NCBI GenBank assembly: GCA_964518955.1
Contig: CAZFHS010000027.1
Location: forward strand, 1-64,000
DNA: 64,000 bases
Direction: 5' to 3'
Source of the DNA: JBDGYW01 sp964518955
GTDB lineage: Bacteria > Gemmatimonadota > Gemmatimonadetes > Gemmatimonadales > GWC2-71-9
The notes beneath the pieces are model-generated. The model was not told the origin of the DNA, ran no database searches, and was given only the letters and a program-made list of their open reading frames with translations. Numbering within the stretch: position 1 is the stretch's first letter; every line of letters begins with the position of its first letter. Position numbers and translations under genes: made by a program. Of this stretch, positions 53,073 through 62,458 are shown one piece after another.

Positions 53073-53155
53073 TAGATTGTCTATGGGAATTACGGAAGGC
53101 GTCCATCCCCTGTTTCAATCGCGCTCGATGCATTAAGCTTACTTTAGACAATCTA
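53073..53155. promoter_or_regulatory. Pair of TAGA(n3)TCTA sites in the divergent region
   Basis: TAGATTGTCTA at 53073-53083 and its reverse complement TAGACAATCTA at 53145-53155. Each is itself a short palindrome TAGA-3-TCTA, and the two are about 72 bases apart between the PD40 and ADOP genes. They look like a two-site operator; the PadR encoded after the ADOP gene is a candidate ligand, by inference. Confidence 0.45.
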
Positions 53156-53221
53156 GGGATAGTCAGACCCTCCACCCTGGATCGTCGAACTCAGGTTGAA
53201 ACCTGGTGGCGAGGAGTGCTT

Positions 53222-55939
53222 GTGACTTGGCTGCGAGCGGTTCTGGTTCGTTTGGGGTGGCGCGGAGGACTGGACAGTCTGAAACGTGAGATCGACGAAG
53301 AGCTGAAGTTCCACCTCGAGATGAAGGTTGCCTCGAATCTGGCGTCGGGGATGAACGAGGCAGATGCGCGCAGCGATGCGGAACGATGTCTGGGAAACGT
53401 TGCCGACATTCCTCAAAGAGGAGCAGAAATCCTCGCAGGTGCACCCCACTCACCCAAAAACATGGCCGGCTTCTTTGCGATAATCCAAGATCTTCGCATC
53501 TCGCTTCGCCACATTCGGTCGAATCCGGGATACGCCATGTCTGTTGTCGGCGTATTGGCATTGGGCCTGGCCGCGAGTACCACGGTATTCACCTATTTGC
53601 GAAGCTATCAGCAACCATTCCCCGGAGCCGACTCTGCAGGATTGATCAGTTTGTTCAACAGGACCGATGCGGATTCATATGGAGGGCTTTCCTACCCCGA
53701 TTTCATGGATCTCACGCGGCTGAATAGCGCCGCGTTCTTGCGGGTTGCCGCTGACCGCCCTGGCTTCGCGGCAAGCGTGCGTTTCGTGGGAGGTGGCACA
53801 GAAGTGCTCTTTGGGAACGCCGTGACAGGATCCTTCTTCTCGATCATGAAGATCGAGATGAGCCTGGGTCGGCCCATTCTCCCGGACGATGACCGCCCCG
53901 ATGCCGCTCCGACTGTCGTGCTCGCCGATACGTACTGGCGTTCGCATTTCAATTCTGATCCTGAGGTCATCGGCCAAACGCTGTATCTGAACAACAACCC
54001 TTACACGATTGTTGGCGTGGTGAGCCCCGAGTTCAGGGGCTCGACTGCTTCGAGCCGACCCGACGTATGGCTCCCCTTCACGGAATATCGGCGCGTGTAT
54101 TGGGCGCGTTCGAACATCGAGGAAAACCGTGACGTTGGAGTGATGCAGGCATACCTCAAGCTCGCCGACGGACGGACCATCGAACACGCCGAAGCCGAGC
54201 TCACGGCATTTGCACGCGGACTCGATGCCACCGCCCCGCTGCAAGCAGGTACTCGAAACTTCTTCGTCGCCCCCGCAACCTGGATACATCCGCGAGCCCG
54301 CGAGGCCGAAGCTACCGCCGGTAGGGTGATGCTGGCGGCGGCGGCAGGCCTACTGCTTCTGGCGTGTGCGAATGTCGCCAACCTCATGCTGTCTGCCGCG
54401 GCCCGCCGTCGGCAGGAAATGGCGCTGAGGGCTACACAGGGTGCCACTCCGTGGCGTTTGGTGCGTCAGGTTCTCACAGAGAACATCATGTTGTCGGCAG
54501 TGGCGGGCGCCATCGCGTTCGCACTCACTGGTCCTGCAGCGGCACGGCTCGGTTCCTACTTCGACACACCGAGCGTGTGGGGAGCCGCGGTGCCGCGCGA
54601 GGTATCGGTGGATCTCCATGTGTTTCTCTTCGCGTTCGCGGTTTCTGTACTCACCGGGATCTTCGTTGGAGTCCTGCCGGCGCTCCGCGTGGCGCGCCGC
54701 GACCTGGTGTCATACCTGTGGGCCGGAGCGGGCTCGAGCCGCCTTCACACCAAATCCGGCGGCAGGTCACTCCTGGGCGCTCGAGATCTCCTGGTGTCAT
54801 TGCAGGTTGCGCTCTCAGTCATACTGCTCGTGATCGGGGGGCTGGTTTACCGCAGTCTCGATGCAGTACAGAGCATCGATCCCGGATTCGACACCGACAA
54901 TCTGATCTCCAGTTACATATCGGTCAGCAGCATGGGCATACCGATAGAAGACCGAGAACTGTTCTACAGAGATATTGTGGCTCGGTTCAACGACGAACCT
55001 TGGGTGCGAGCAGCGACAGTCGCCGCTCAAGCGCCACTTTCCGGACATCCGACCGAGGAGTATCGCGTCGAGGAGCAAGATGAGGACATCGAATTCACGG
55101 TAGCGCGTGTGGTCCCTGGCTTCCACGAAGTGGTGGGCATGGAGGTCACCACCGGGCGACCGTTCGCGGTGACAGATGACGCCGACGCTCCCGGAGTCGT
55201 GATAGTCAACGAGACACTGGCACGCCGCTACTTCGACAACGACGACCCCACCGGAAGACAAGTTTGGCAAGTCGATGACGCGGGCGAAACCACTCGCGGG
55301 TTCGAGGTCGTCGGGGTGGTCGGTGACGCAAAGGTTACGTCACTACTCGGCGAGCAGGAAGCTGTTCTGTATCTATGCTACCCACAGCACTACTACACCC
55401 CAGGCAATGCTCTTCTCATTTCTCCAAACGTCGACCCAGAAACTGCAGTACCGCTGTTGCGCCAGGAGTTGCGGGATGTCAGCCCTAGACTGGCATTGGT
55501 AAACGCGTTGCCGTACTCAAGGGTAGTGAGCGGCTTTACCTATCCGCAGCGCATGAACGCCGAGTTGTTTTCTGTGTTGGCAATCTCCGGTCTCATTCTG
55601 GCATCGGTTGGAATCTTCGGAGTGCTGAGCCTCGCTGTCGGGGAGCGCACCAAGGAGATCGGAGTGCGACTGGCACTGGGCGCTCCGGACCGAAACATCG
55701 CGCTGGCAGTCGCCAGTCGAGCGATCGTAGCTGTGGGCTTCGGCGCCCTAGTCGGATTGACTGTCTCCGTCACGGCCTCACGACTCGTGCGCGGACTCCT
55801 TTTCGGAGTGGAGCCGTCCGACCCGATCTCGCTCGCCATCGCACCGTTCATCCTGCTATCGGCCGCAGTACTCGCAACTTGGCTTCCCACGCGCCGGGCA
55901 CTCCAGGTGGACGCGGCAATATCGCTCAGGGAGGAATAG
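53222..55939 (+). CDS. ADOP-family FtsX/MacB-type permease (second)
   Basis: 905 residues from a GTG at 53222 with GAGGAG 6 bases upstream; an earlier GTG overlaps that site. N-terminal extension (DSLKREIDEELKFHLEMKVASNLASGMNEADARSDAERCLGN, the ADOP prefix) then two MacB-like halves: first helix VVGVLALGLAASTTVFTYLRSY, coupling blocks LLLLACANVANLMLSAAARRRQEMALRATQG and VGVRLALGAPDRNIALAVASRAI, ending AVLATWLPTRRALQVDAAISLREE. Its PadR lies downstream, unlike the other two pairs. Partner ATPase unknown. Confidence 0.9.
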   Translation: MTWLRAVLVRLGWRGGLDSLKREIDEELKFHLEMKVASNLASGMNEADARSDAERCLGNVADIPQRGAEILAGAPHSPKNMAGFFAIIQDLRISLRHIRSNPGYAMSVVGVLALGLAASTTVFTYLRSYQQPFPGADSAGLISLFNRTDADSYGGLSYPDFMDLTRLNSAAFLRVAADRPGFAASVRFVGGGTEVLFGNAVTGSFFSIMKIEMSLGRPILPDDDRPDAAPTVVLADTYWRSHFNSDPEVIGQTLYLNNNPYTIVGVVSPEFRGSTASSRPDVWLPFTEYRRVYWARSNIEENRDVGVMQAYLKLADGRTIEHAEAELTAFARGLDATAPLQAGTRNFFVAPATWIHPRAREAEATAGRVMLAAAAGLLLLACANVANLMLSAAARRRQEMALRATQGATPWRLVRQVLTENIMLSAVAGAIAFALTGPAAARLGSYFDTPSVWGAAVPREVSVDLHVFLFAFAVSVLTGIFVGVLPALRVARRDLVSYLWAGAGSSRLHTKSGGRSLLGARDLLVSLQVALSVILLVIGGLVYRSLDAVQSIDPGFDTDNLISSYISVSSMGIPIEDRELFYRDIVARFNDEPWVRAATVAAQAPLSGHPTEEYRVEEQDEDIEFTVARVVPGFHEVVGMEVTTGRPFAVTDDADAPGVVIVNETLARRYFDNDDPTGRQVWQVDDAGETTRGFEVVGVVGDAKVTSLLGEQEAVLYLCYPQHYYTPGNALLISPNVDPETAVPLLRQELRDVSPRLALVNALPYSRVVSGFTYPQRMNAELFSVLAISGLILASVGIFGVLSLAVGERTKEIGVRLALGAPDRNIALAVASRAIVAVGFGALVGLTVSVTASRLVRGLLFGVEPSDPISLAIAPFILLSAAVLATWLPTRRALQVDAAISLREE

Positions 55940-56012
55940 GGATGACTTTGGCAATGACGTGTTGGCACCATACTCACGGTTCCACCATAGTGGCAACCAC
56001 AAAGAGGGAATC

Positions 56013-56345
56013 ATGAATCCTGAACGCGGCGATCTTCTTCGTGGCACTCTCGAGATGCTAATACTCAGAAGTCTCGAGGACGGCCCCCGGCATGGGTATG
56101 GGATAACCGAGCGACTCCAAGAGGTTTCGGAGGAAGTTCTGACAGTAGACGAGGGATCCCTCTACCCAGCACTCTATCGCATGCAACGGCGCGGTTGGCT
56201 CACGTCGAAATGGGGTCGGAGCGAGAACAATCGCAAAGCACGGTTCTACTCGCTCACGCGCAAAGGCAGGAAACAGCTGGAGAAGGCGGCGCAGAGTTGG
56301 GAACGCTTCAGTAAGGCGGTCACCAAAGCCATGAAGCCCACTTGA
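56013..56345 (+). CDS. PadR-family transcriptional regulator (second)
   Basis: 110 residues. MNPERGDLLRGTLEMLILRSLEDGPRHGYGITERLQEVSEEVLTVDEGSLYPALYRMQRRGWLTSKWG is a classic PadR winged helix, of the larger LPALHRLE-type group. GAGGG lies 5 bases before the ATG. It lies 73 bases after the ADOP permease stop and presumably controls that pair; candidate sites are at 53073-53155. Confidence 0.9.
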   Translation: MNPERGDLLRGTLEMLILRSLEDGPRHGYGITERLQEVSEEVLTVDEGSLYPALYRMQRRGWLTSKWGRSENNRKARFYSLTRKGRKQLEKAAQSWERFSKAVTKAMKPT

Positions 56346-56526
56346 AATGGACCAATGTTCACCGCTTCCGATTTCCTCCCTTTCCCCCTTTAATTAGAGT
56401 TCCGCATTGGCGCGCCGCAGATGCACGCCATGCAGCAATACCTCCACTAACATGTGTGGATACCAGAGCATCGCGATCCCACTTTTTTTTGGGATCCAAA
56501 TCGGCATTTCAGGAAGGAAACGACAG

Positions 56527-57495
56527 ATGGTGCACTATAAAGAAATTGGGCTGGTCAACACGAAAGACCTGTTCAAAAAGGCCATGGACGGCGGATACGC
56601 GATTCCGGCGTACAACTTCAACAACCTCGAGCAGCTTCAGGCAATCGTCACGGCGTGCAGCGAAACTCGAAGCCCGGTGATTCTGCAGGTATCGCAAGGC
56701 GCCCGCAAGTACGCGAACCAGACGATGCTGATCCACATGGCCCGCGGCGCAGTCGAGATGGCCAAGGAACTCTCCGATCCCGCCATCCCCATCGTCGTGC
56801 ATCTCGACCATGGTGACTCGTACGAGCTCTGTGTCTCTTGTATCGAGTCGGGCTTCTCATCGGTGATGATCGACGGATCTCACTTGCCGTATGAGGAGAA
56901 CATCGCCCTCACGCGCAAAGTTGCAGACTTCGCTCATCAGCACGACGTGTCGGTGGAGGGAGAACTCGGCGTGCTCGCCGGCATCGAAGAGCATGTGCAA
57001 CACGCGGAGTCGCTCTACACAAAGCCCGAAGAAGTCGAGGACTTCGTCGGCCGAACCGATGTCGACAGTCTCGCAATATCCATCGGCACATCACACGGAG
57101 CGTACAAGTTCCCGCTGGACGCCGAGATCCCGCCGCTACGTTTCGACATCCTCGAGGAGATCGAACAGCTCCTCCCAGGATTCCCGATCGTACTGCACGG
57201 AGCTTCGAGCGTGGTGCCCGAATACGTGGATATGATCAACCAGTATGGTGGCAAGATCGAGGGTGCACGAGGCGTCGATGAAGACCAACTACGTCAAGCC
57301 GCACGCTCGGCGGTCTGCAAAGTGAACATCGACAGCGACGGTCGCCTTGCAATGACCGGTTTGGTCCGCAAGGCGCTGGCCGAAAGCCCCGACAACTTCG
57401 ATCCCAGAAAATTCCTCGGGCCCGCCCGAGAAGGTTTGATCAGCCTCATGAAGCACAAGAACGAGAACGTGCTGGGGAGCGCTGGGAACGGCTGA
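56527..57495 (+). CDS. fba: Class II fructose-bisphosphate aldolase
   Basis: 322 residues. Zinc-site blocks: VVHLDHGDSYELC, GTSHGAYKF and HGASSVVPEYV (the latter two His ligands), the GELGVLAGIEEH segment typical of the ketose-bisphosphate aldolase family, and SVMIDGSH. Cleaves fructose 1,6-bisphosphate or runs in reverse for gluconeogenesis. The ATG at 56527 has AAGGA upstream; an earlier in-frame GCG-start extension lacks a ribosome site. It completes a loose glycolytic set with pfkA and pgk nearby. Confidence 0.93.
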   Translation: MVHYKEIGLVNTKDLFKKAMDGGYAIPAYNFNNLEQLQAIVTACSETRSPVILQVSQGARKYANQTMLIHMARGAVEMAKELSDPAIPIVVHLDHGDSYELCVSCIESGFSSVMIDGSHLPYEENIALTRKVADFAHQHDVSVEGELGVLAGIEEHVQHAESLYTKPEEVEDFVGRTDVDSLAISIGTSHGAYKFPLDAEIPPLRFDILEEIEQLLPGFPIVLHGASSVVPEYVDMINQYGGKIEGARGVDEDQLRQAARSAVCKVNIDSDGRLAMTGLVRKALAESPDNFDPRKFLGPAREGLISLMKHKNENVLGSAGNG

Positions 57496-57727
57496 GAACG
57501 AATGGAATTGGCCGCTGAGTGACGCGGAGGAACGCTGTAAAACAGCTGGGAATTGGTTGCCCCACCGAACCCAACGAACTCATTCGCGTTCATCCGCGTC
57601 CGTCCGCGGCGGATTCAGTACGAACCAATCCCGTCCCTATGGCCTCCTGAAACCCCTCAAACTATTCCCTCGTAGGATATAGCTCAGACGGCAATAGTCT
57701 TGAACTTCTTTCCGTGGAATAGTCCGG

Positions 57728-58093
57728 ATGAAAGATTCGAAAACCACATCGCCAGAGGCTCTTCTTCCGCTATCGGTGCCTGTTTTCCAGATCCTGCTCT
57801 CGTTGGCAGAAATGGACAGACACGGCTACGGGATAATTGGCGATATACGCAAGCGTAGCCGTGACGAGGTCATTTTGAGCACCAGCACCCTCTACGGTGC
57901 CATCAAGCGAATGATGAGAGATGAACTCGTCGAGCGTTCCGACATGAGGCCTGACCCGGAACTCGATGACGATCGACGACGATACTATCGGATCACTGAG
58001 TTCGGCCGCGAAGTAGCGGCCTGCGAAGCCGCACGCATCAGTAGACTAGCCGAAATGGTGCGCGACACCCAATTCGTAACTCGCACTTCCTAA
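57728..58093 (+). CDS. PadR-family transcriptional regulator (third)
   Basis: 121 residues: PVFQILLSLAEMDRHGYGIIGDIRKRSRDEVILSTSTLYGAIKRMMRDELVERSD then a helical tail. It is directly followed by the third ADOP gene (TAA then ATG with no gap), so both are in one operon. No clear operator was found upstream; the 232 bases before it hold no other gene. Confidence 0.9.
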   Translation: MKDSKTTSPEALLPLSVPVFQILLSLAEMDRHGYGIIGDIRKRSRDEVILSTSTLYGAIKRMMRDELVERSDMRPDPELDDDRRRYYRITEFGREVAACEAARISRLAEMVRDTQFVTRTS

Positions 58094-60832
58094 ATGACCT
58101 TTTCCGGACCCTCACGATCCCGATCGCGTGTCGGGCAACGCATATTCGCCGGCTTAGCTTGGCTATGCTTGCCGCGTGCTTTCTATCGTGAGTTCGGTCC
58201 GGAATTGCTTTCTTCTTTTGCCGATTCCCAAACGTCGACTCCACATGGTATTTCGGCGGCGCTGCGGTTTTGGACTCGAGAGATCCGAGGTCTTTTCGGG
58301 ACCGCATTTCGCGAGCATCGCGACACGGCGGTGACACGCTTCGGAACTCGCGGCCGAAGAACTATCAATCCGCCTGCACCGAGAAGGAACAGGAATATGG
58401 TCGGTTCGTTCCGCAAAGATCTGGCTTACGCTTTCCGTATGGCGCTGAAGACTCCCATCGTCACAGCAATTGCCGTCGTTTCGCTCGCGCTCGGCGTCTC
58501 AGCAAATACGACGATTTTCACAATCGTCAACCAGTGGCTGCTCAGACCGCTTCCCTACCATGATTCGGAGAGCCTGGTAATCCTCTGGGAAGACGACCGG
58601 AATGCCGCCGGCGATCAGGACCTGGCATCTGCGGCCAACTACCTGGACTGGCGAGATCAATCAACGTCCTTCGCAGGCGTTTTCGCCTCTCAGCCGGGCG
58701 TAGCAAACCTCACAGGCCTCGACAGACCCGAACGTGTCAACACCACGCGAGTGACGCCAAGTCTGTTTGGGACCCTGGACGCTCATCCACTGATCGGACG
58801 GACCTTCCTGCCCGACGAGGGTGGAGTTGAAGACGAACCGGTCGTCGTGCTGGGAGAGATGTTGTGGCGGAGCAGGTTTGGTTCCGACTCAGAGACGGTT
58901 GGGCGCACCATAATGCTCAATGGGAGCAGTTACACCGTCGTTGGCATAATGCCGGAAAGCTTCGACTTCCTGTTCGGAAACGTGGGCCTCTGGATTGCCG
59001 ACGATTTCGCGAACCGCAGGGACAATCGCGACCGGCACTCGTTGCTGGTATCCGCTCGGCTTCAACCGGGAGTAACGCCCGCATCGGCTCAATCCGAACT
59101 GACGGCAATTGCGGCACGTCTCGAAAGTTCTTACCCGGAGAGCAACACCGATTGGGGAGTAAACGTCGAAACGTTGCGCGAGGTGTTTCCAGGACCAACG
59201 GACAGAGGATTGGTTCAACTTCTCATGGGCGTCGTGTTCCTAGTCCTGATGGTGGCATGTGTGAACGTCGCGAGTCTGCTGATGGCAAAAACCGACGCGC
59301 GTCAGAAGGAGATTGCGGTCAGGGTTGCGCTGGGTGCCGGGAAGAGCCGGATCGTACGGCAACTGCTTACCGAGAGTGTGCTGCTCGCTTTGGCAGCCGG
59401 GATGCTCGGGTTGATCCTTTCCATCTGGGGCGTCGCGTGGCTGGCTTCCGCCATGCCCGATGAAATACCACGCAGCTTCATTCCGCGAATGGACGGCACC
59501 GTATTCACGTTCGCCATCGGCCTGTCGTTGGTGGCAGGGCTCACCTTTGGAATCACGCCCGCCATGCAGGCCGTCAAGGGCGGGCTGCGTTCCCCTCTGG
59601 TCGAAGGCAGCCGTGGCGGAACGGCCACGCTCCGCCGGCGGAGGATCCGCAGCCTCTTCGTGATAACCGAGTTCGCCCTGGCGCTCACTATTCTGGTCGG
59701 CGCGGCGCTCCTCACCGAACTCTTCCACCAGCGATTGGCGATCGATCCTGGGTTCGACGGCAACAACCTCCTGACCATGGAGCTCACGCTGCCCGCGCAC
59801 GCTTACGAAGACGACCAGGCGCTGGCGAACTTTGCGGAAGAATTCGAGAGGGAATTGGCAGGTGTCCCTGGCTCTGTGGGGACCGCGCTCATGAACGTGA
59901 GGCCGCGCGCCCGGGGCGTGCCATTCACGGAATTCACGGTCGATGGAGTGCCGGTTGAAGCGGGTGAGGAACCTCTAACCTCGTGGCTGTCGGTCTCCTC
60001 GGACTACTTCGCAACGATGGGAATAGCGATCCTCTCCGGCCGCGCGTTCGAGGTGACGGACAGGACAGATGCCCCGCCGGTCGCGATGGTGAACGAGCGT
60101 TTAGTCGAACAGTTCTTCGGCGGCCAGGACCCGGTGGGAAGGAGAATCACCGTACGAGGAGATTCCAGGGAAATCGTTGGCGTAACGAGAAACGTCGCCC
60201 AACAGCGGCTCACGGGCCTCATTCCATCGCCGGCCAGCGTCTATTTCCCGATTGCGCAGATGCCGGTGCGATCGCTCAACGTGGCGGTGCGTGCAACCGG
60301 AGATCCTCACCACCTGGCGGAACCGATCCAGGCGGCGCTGTGGAGAATCGATGGCGACTTGCCGGTCACCCTGGTCCGCACCATGGACGAAGTCGTCGAA
60401 TACGAACTCGCCGGCCCCAACATGATGACGGTTGTGATGTTCGCGACAGGACTCTTGGCCCTGGCATTGGCCGCAATCGGCATCTACGGGGTGATGGCCT
60501 ACACGGTATCGCAACAGACAAACGAAATCGGGATCCGTATGGCGCTGGGAGCGAGTTCCGGAAACGTTCTGACACGGGTAGCGCGACAGGGTGCTATGCT
60601 CGCCGGCATAGGATTGCTGTTGGGCATCCCCACATCGACGTTCGTCATCTGGTTCGTCGGCATAATCGGAGAGCGCGCTGGTACCGAAGGCCTGGCAATG
60701 ACAGACTCGCTCGGAGCAACGCCGGTGCTGGTCGTTGCCGGAGTGCTCACATTTGTTGGGCTCGTTGGGTGCTATCTGCCAGCGCGGCGCGCTACGAAGG
60801 TGGACCCGGTTTTGGCGCTGCAGAAGGAGTGA
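58094..60832 (+). CDS. ADOP-family FtsX/MacB-type permease (third)
   Basis: 912 residues. ADOP N-terminus (LAWLCLPRAFYREFGPELLSSFADSQ), then two FtsX/MacB halves: VVSLALGVSANTTIFTIVNQWLLRPLPYHD, LVLMVACVNVASLLMAKTDARQKEIAVRVALGAGKSRIVRQLL, and a C-terminal half ending LVGCYLPARRATKVDPVLALQKE. Its final 41 bases overlap the 3' end of the serine hydrolase gene on the other strand. Function as in the other two pairs. Confidence 0.9.
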   Translation: MTFSGPSRSRSRVGQRIFAGLAWLCLPRAFYREFGPELLSSFADSQTSTPHGISAALRFWTREIRGLFGTAFREHRDTAVTRFGTRGRRTINPPAPRRNRNMVGSFRKDLAYAFRMALKTPIVTAIAVVSLALGVSANTTIFTIVNQWLLRPLPYHDSESLVILWEDDRNAAGDQDLASAANYLDWRDQSTSFAGVFASQPGVANLTGLDRPERVNTTRVTPSLFGTLDAHPLIGRTFLPDEGGVEDEPVVVLGEMLWRSRFGSDSETVGRTIMLNGSSYTVVGIMPESFDFLFGNVGLWIADDFANRRDNRDRHSLLVSARLQPGVTPASAQSELTAIAARLESSYPESNTDWGVNVETLREVFPGPTDRGLVQLLMGVVFLVLMVACVNVASLLMAKTDARQKEIAVRVALGAGKSRIVRQLLTESVLLALAAGMLGLILSIWGVAWLASAMPDEIPRSFIPRMDGTVFTFAIGLSLVAGLTFGITPAMQAVKGGLRSPLVEGSRGGTATLRRRRIRSLFVITEFALALTILVGAALLTELFHQRLAIDPGFDGNNLLTMELTLPAHAYEDDQALANFAEEFERELAGVPGSVGTALMNVRPRARGVPFTEFTVDGVPVEAGEEPLTSWLSVSSDYFATMGIAILSGRAFEVTDRTDAPPVAMVNERLVEQFFGGQDPVGRRITVRGDSREIVGVTRNVAQQRLTGLIPSPASVYFPIAQMPVRSLNVAVRATGDPHHLAEPIQAALWRIDGDLPVTLVRTMDEVVEYELAGPNMMTVVMFATGLLALALAAIGIYGVMAYTVSQQTNEIGIRMALGASSGNVLTRVARQGAMLAGIGLLLGIPTSTFVIWFVGIIGERAGTEGLAMTDSLGATPVLVVAGVLTFVGLVGCYLPARRATKVDPVLALQKE

Positions 60833-62273
60833 CTGCCAAAATCGACGGCAGCACGTAGTCGACCATCATCTCGTGGGAGGTGAGGAAGGGCATTTCCCAG
60901 TACGAGCCACCCGTGAACACGGCCACCATGTCGTACTCCGGCAAAACGATGATTGCCTGGTCTCCCCACCCCGACGCCGAGAAGGCCCCAGATCCGTAGT
61001 CGGCGCTCCGAACCCACCACCCGTGACTATAACCTACGAGGCCTTCCAGATGTCCTGTGAAACGGTTCGGGAACGAGTAGTACGGCGTCGCGGCGGTTTG
61101 AACCCACCCGGTCGAAATGATCTGCTCGCCGTTCCAGACTCCGTCTCGTAGGTAGAGCTCCCCAAGCTTTAACATGTCGCGCGGGCGCAACTCCAAGTCT
61201 CCGTGAGCCGCAACCAAGTCGGGAGATATGTGCCGATAGTATTTCCAATCGAGATCATTTATCCCGAGTGGGGTGAAGAGATACTCCTGTGCAAGGCTGT
61301 CCAATCGGATTCCGCTGGCACGACGAATCGCGTCTCCGAGGAGCATCGAGTTTGCGCCGCTGTATGCGAAAACGGTACCCGGTTCAGCCACCATCGGCTT
61401 CGCGAGCGCGAACGCGAGCGGATCCGGCGCCTGGTTGAACTGGACCAGGTCGTTTCTGTCATCCGTCAGCGCAAAGCCCCATTCGTTCCATTCAAGGCCC
61501 GCCGTCATGGTCACAACATGCTGGAGCTCAACACCGTCCTTCGACCCGTCGTTGAGGTGCGCGTATTCCGGGAAGTAACCGAACAGGCTTTGGTGAACGT
61601 CGGCGATTTTGCCCCGGTCGATGGCGATCCCCAGCAGCGTCGAGGTCACGCTTTTTGTTACCGAGGCTAGGTCGTGGATCGTATCACGCCCGAATGCGGT
61701 GGTCACATCCTGGTCGTGCCGCCGATGACCCGCGAAATACTGCTCGAACACCAGGCGCCCGTGCCGCGAGATCAGCACACCATGAGTGCGGTGATCTTCG
61801 TTACTCCGGAGAGCATTCATCAGATTCACGAACGGCAGCGTGTCCATTCCCACGCTCGTCAGCGATGCTGTATCCCAGCCATCACCGACTTCTTCTGGAC
61901 GTTCGTACACCCAGCTCGTCAGCACAACAACTGAATGGGTCGCGGAGGCATCGTCGTCGTCTAGAGCAAGTGCTCTTAGTTGATGCCGGTAGCGTGACTC
62001 TCCCGCCGTGTGCCAAGTAACAGCGAATGGGTTTAGGGTATCGTATCCGATCGGACGACCGTCGACGAAGAACTCCACGGAGCGAACGGATCCGTCGGTG
62101 TCGTATGCTTCAGCAATGATTTCTACCGTGTCCCCGACGAAGAAGACAACATCGCGCGCCGGCGCTATGATCTCCATTACCGGCGGCATGTTGTCGGGCT
62201 CTGTCGCGAGGCAAGCGACGCAGAACATCACTGGCAACGTCACCAGATGATTCGCTTTGTGGCTTTTTCTCAA
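60792..62273 (-). CDS. Beta-lactamase-like serine hydrolase with N-terminal Ig-like domain
   Basis: 493 residues from a TTG at 62273, which has GAGGAG 7 bases upstream; longer ATG-type starts lack one. An export signal (LVTLPVMFCVAC, perhaps a lipoprotein) leads to an Ig-like domain (about 30-130: PPVMEIIAPARDVVFFVGDTVEIIAEAYDTDGSVRSVEFFVDG), then the serine domain with the SVTK motif (DLASVTKS) and YSG for the Tyr motif. An esterase or peptidase is as likely as a lactamase. It converges on the third ADOP gene with a 41-base overlap. Confidence 0.85.
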   Translation of the reverse strand: MRKSHKANHLVTLPVMFCVACLATEPDNMPPVMEIIAPARDVVFFVGDTVEIIAEAYDTDGSVRSVEFFVDGRPIGYDTLNPFAVTWHTAGESRYRHQLRALALDDDDASATHSVVVLTSWVYERPEEVGDGWDTASLTSVGMDTLPFVNLMNALRSNEDHRTHGVLISRHGRLVFEQYFAGHRRHDQDVTTAFGRDTIHDLASVTKSVTSTLLGIAIDRGKIADVHQSLFGYFPEYAHLNDGSKDGVELQHVVTMTAGLEWNEWGFALTDDRNDLVQFNQAPDPLAFALAKPMVAEPGTVFAYSGANSMLLGDAIRRASGIRLDSLAQEYLFTPLGINDLDWKYYRHISPDLVAAHGDLELRPRDMLKLGELYLRDGVWNGEQIISTGWVQTAATPYYSFPNRFTGHLEGLVGYSHGWWVRSADYGSGAFSASGWGDQAIIVLPEYDMVAVFTGGSYWEMPFLTSHEMMVDYVLPSILAVTPSAAPKPGPPS

Positions 62274-62374
62274 CCGACTACTCCTCGCAGCCTGAGTAAG
62301 GTCATCGACATAAGAACGAACCTGAGCGCCGAATTCTGCCAATTTCGCAGCAACTGCGGATTCGTTGGGTCCAG

Positions 62375-62420
62375 TTGACTTTTTGCAATACCGCGGTCAT
62401 AATTGACCGTGGTCATAATT
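62375..62420 (+). promoter_or_regulatory. tetR promoter with overlapping operator repeats
   Basis: TTGACT at 62375-62380 and CATAAT at 62398-62403 are 17 bases apart, a near-consensus sigma70 promoter. Two direct copies of GGTCATAATT (62395 and 62411) straddle the -10 box; the first is also part of an inverted repeat GGTCA-4-TGACC. This is the expected position of a self-repressing TetR operator. Confidence 0.6.
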
Positions 62421-62458
62421 ATGCACACCAGAAAGACAATCTCAGGATCAATTATAAA

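Noticed and set aside
56475..56496. GATCCC / GGGATC hairpin with a T-rich loop upstream of fba
   Set aside because: Only six base pairs and the T run is in the loop, so it does not look like a terminator or known riboswitch.
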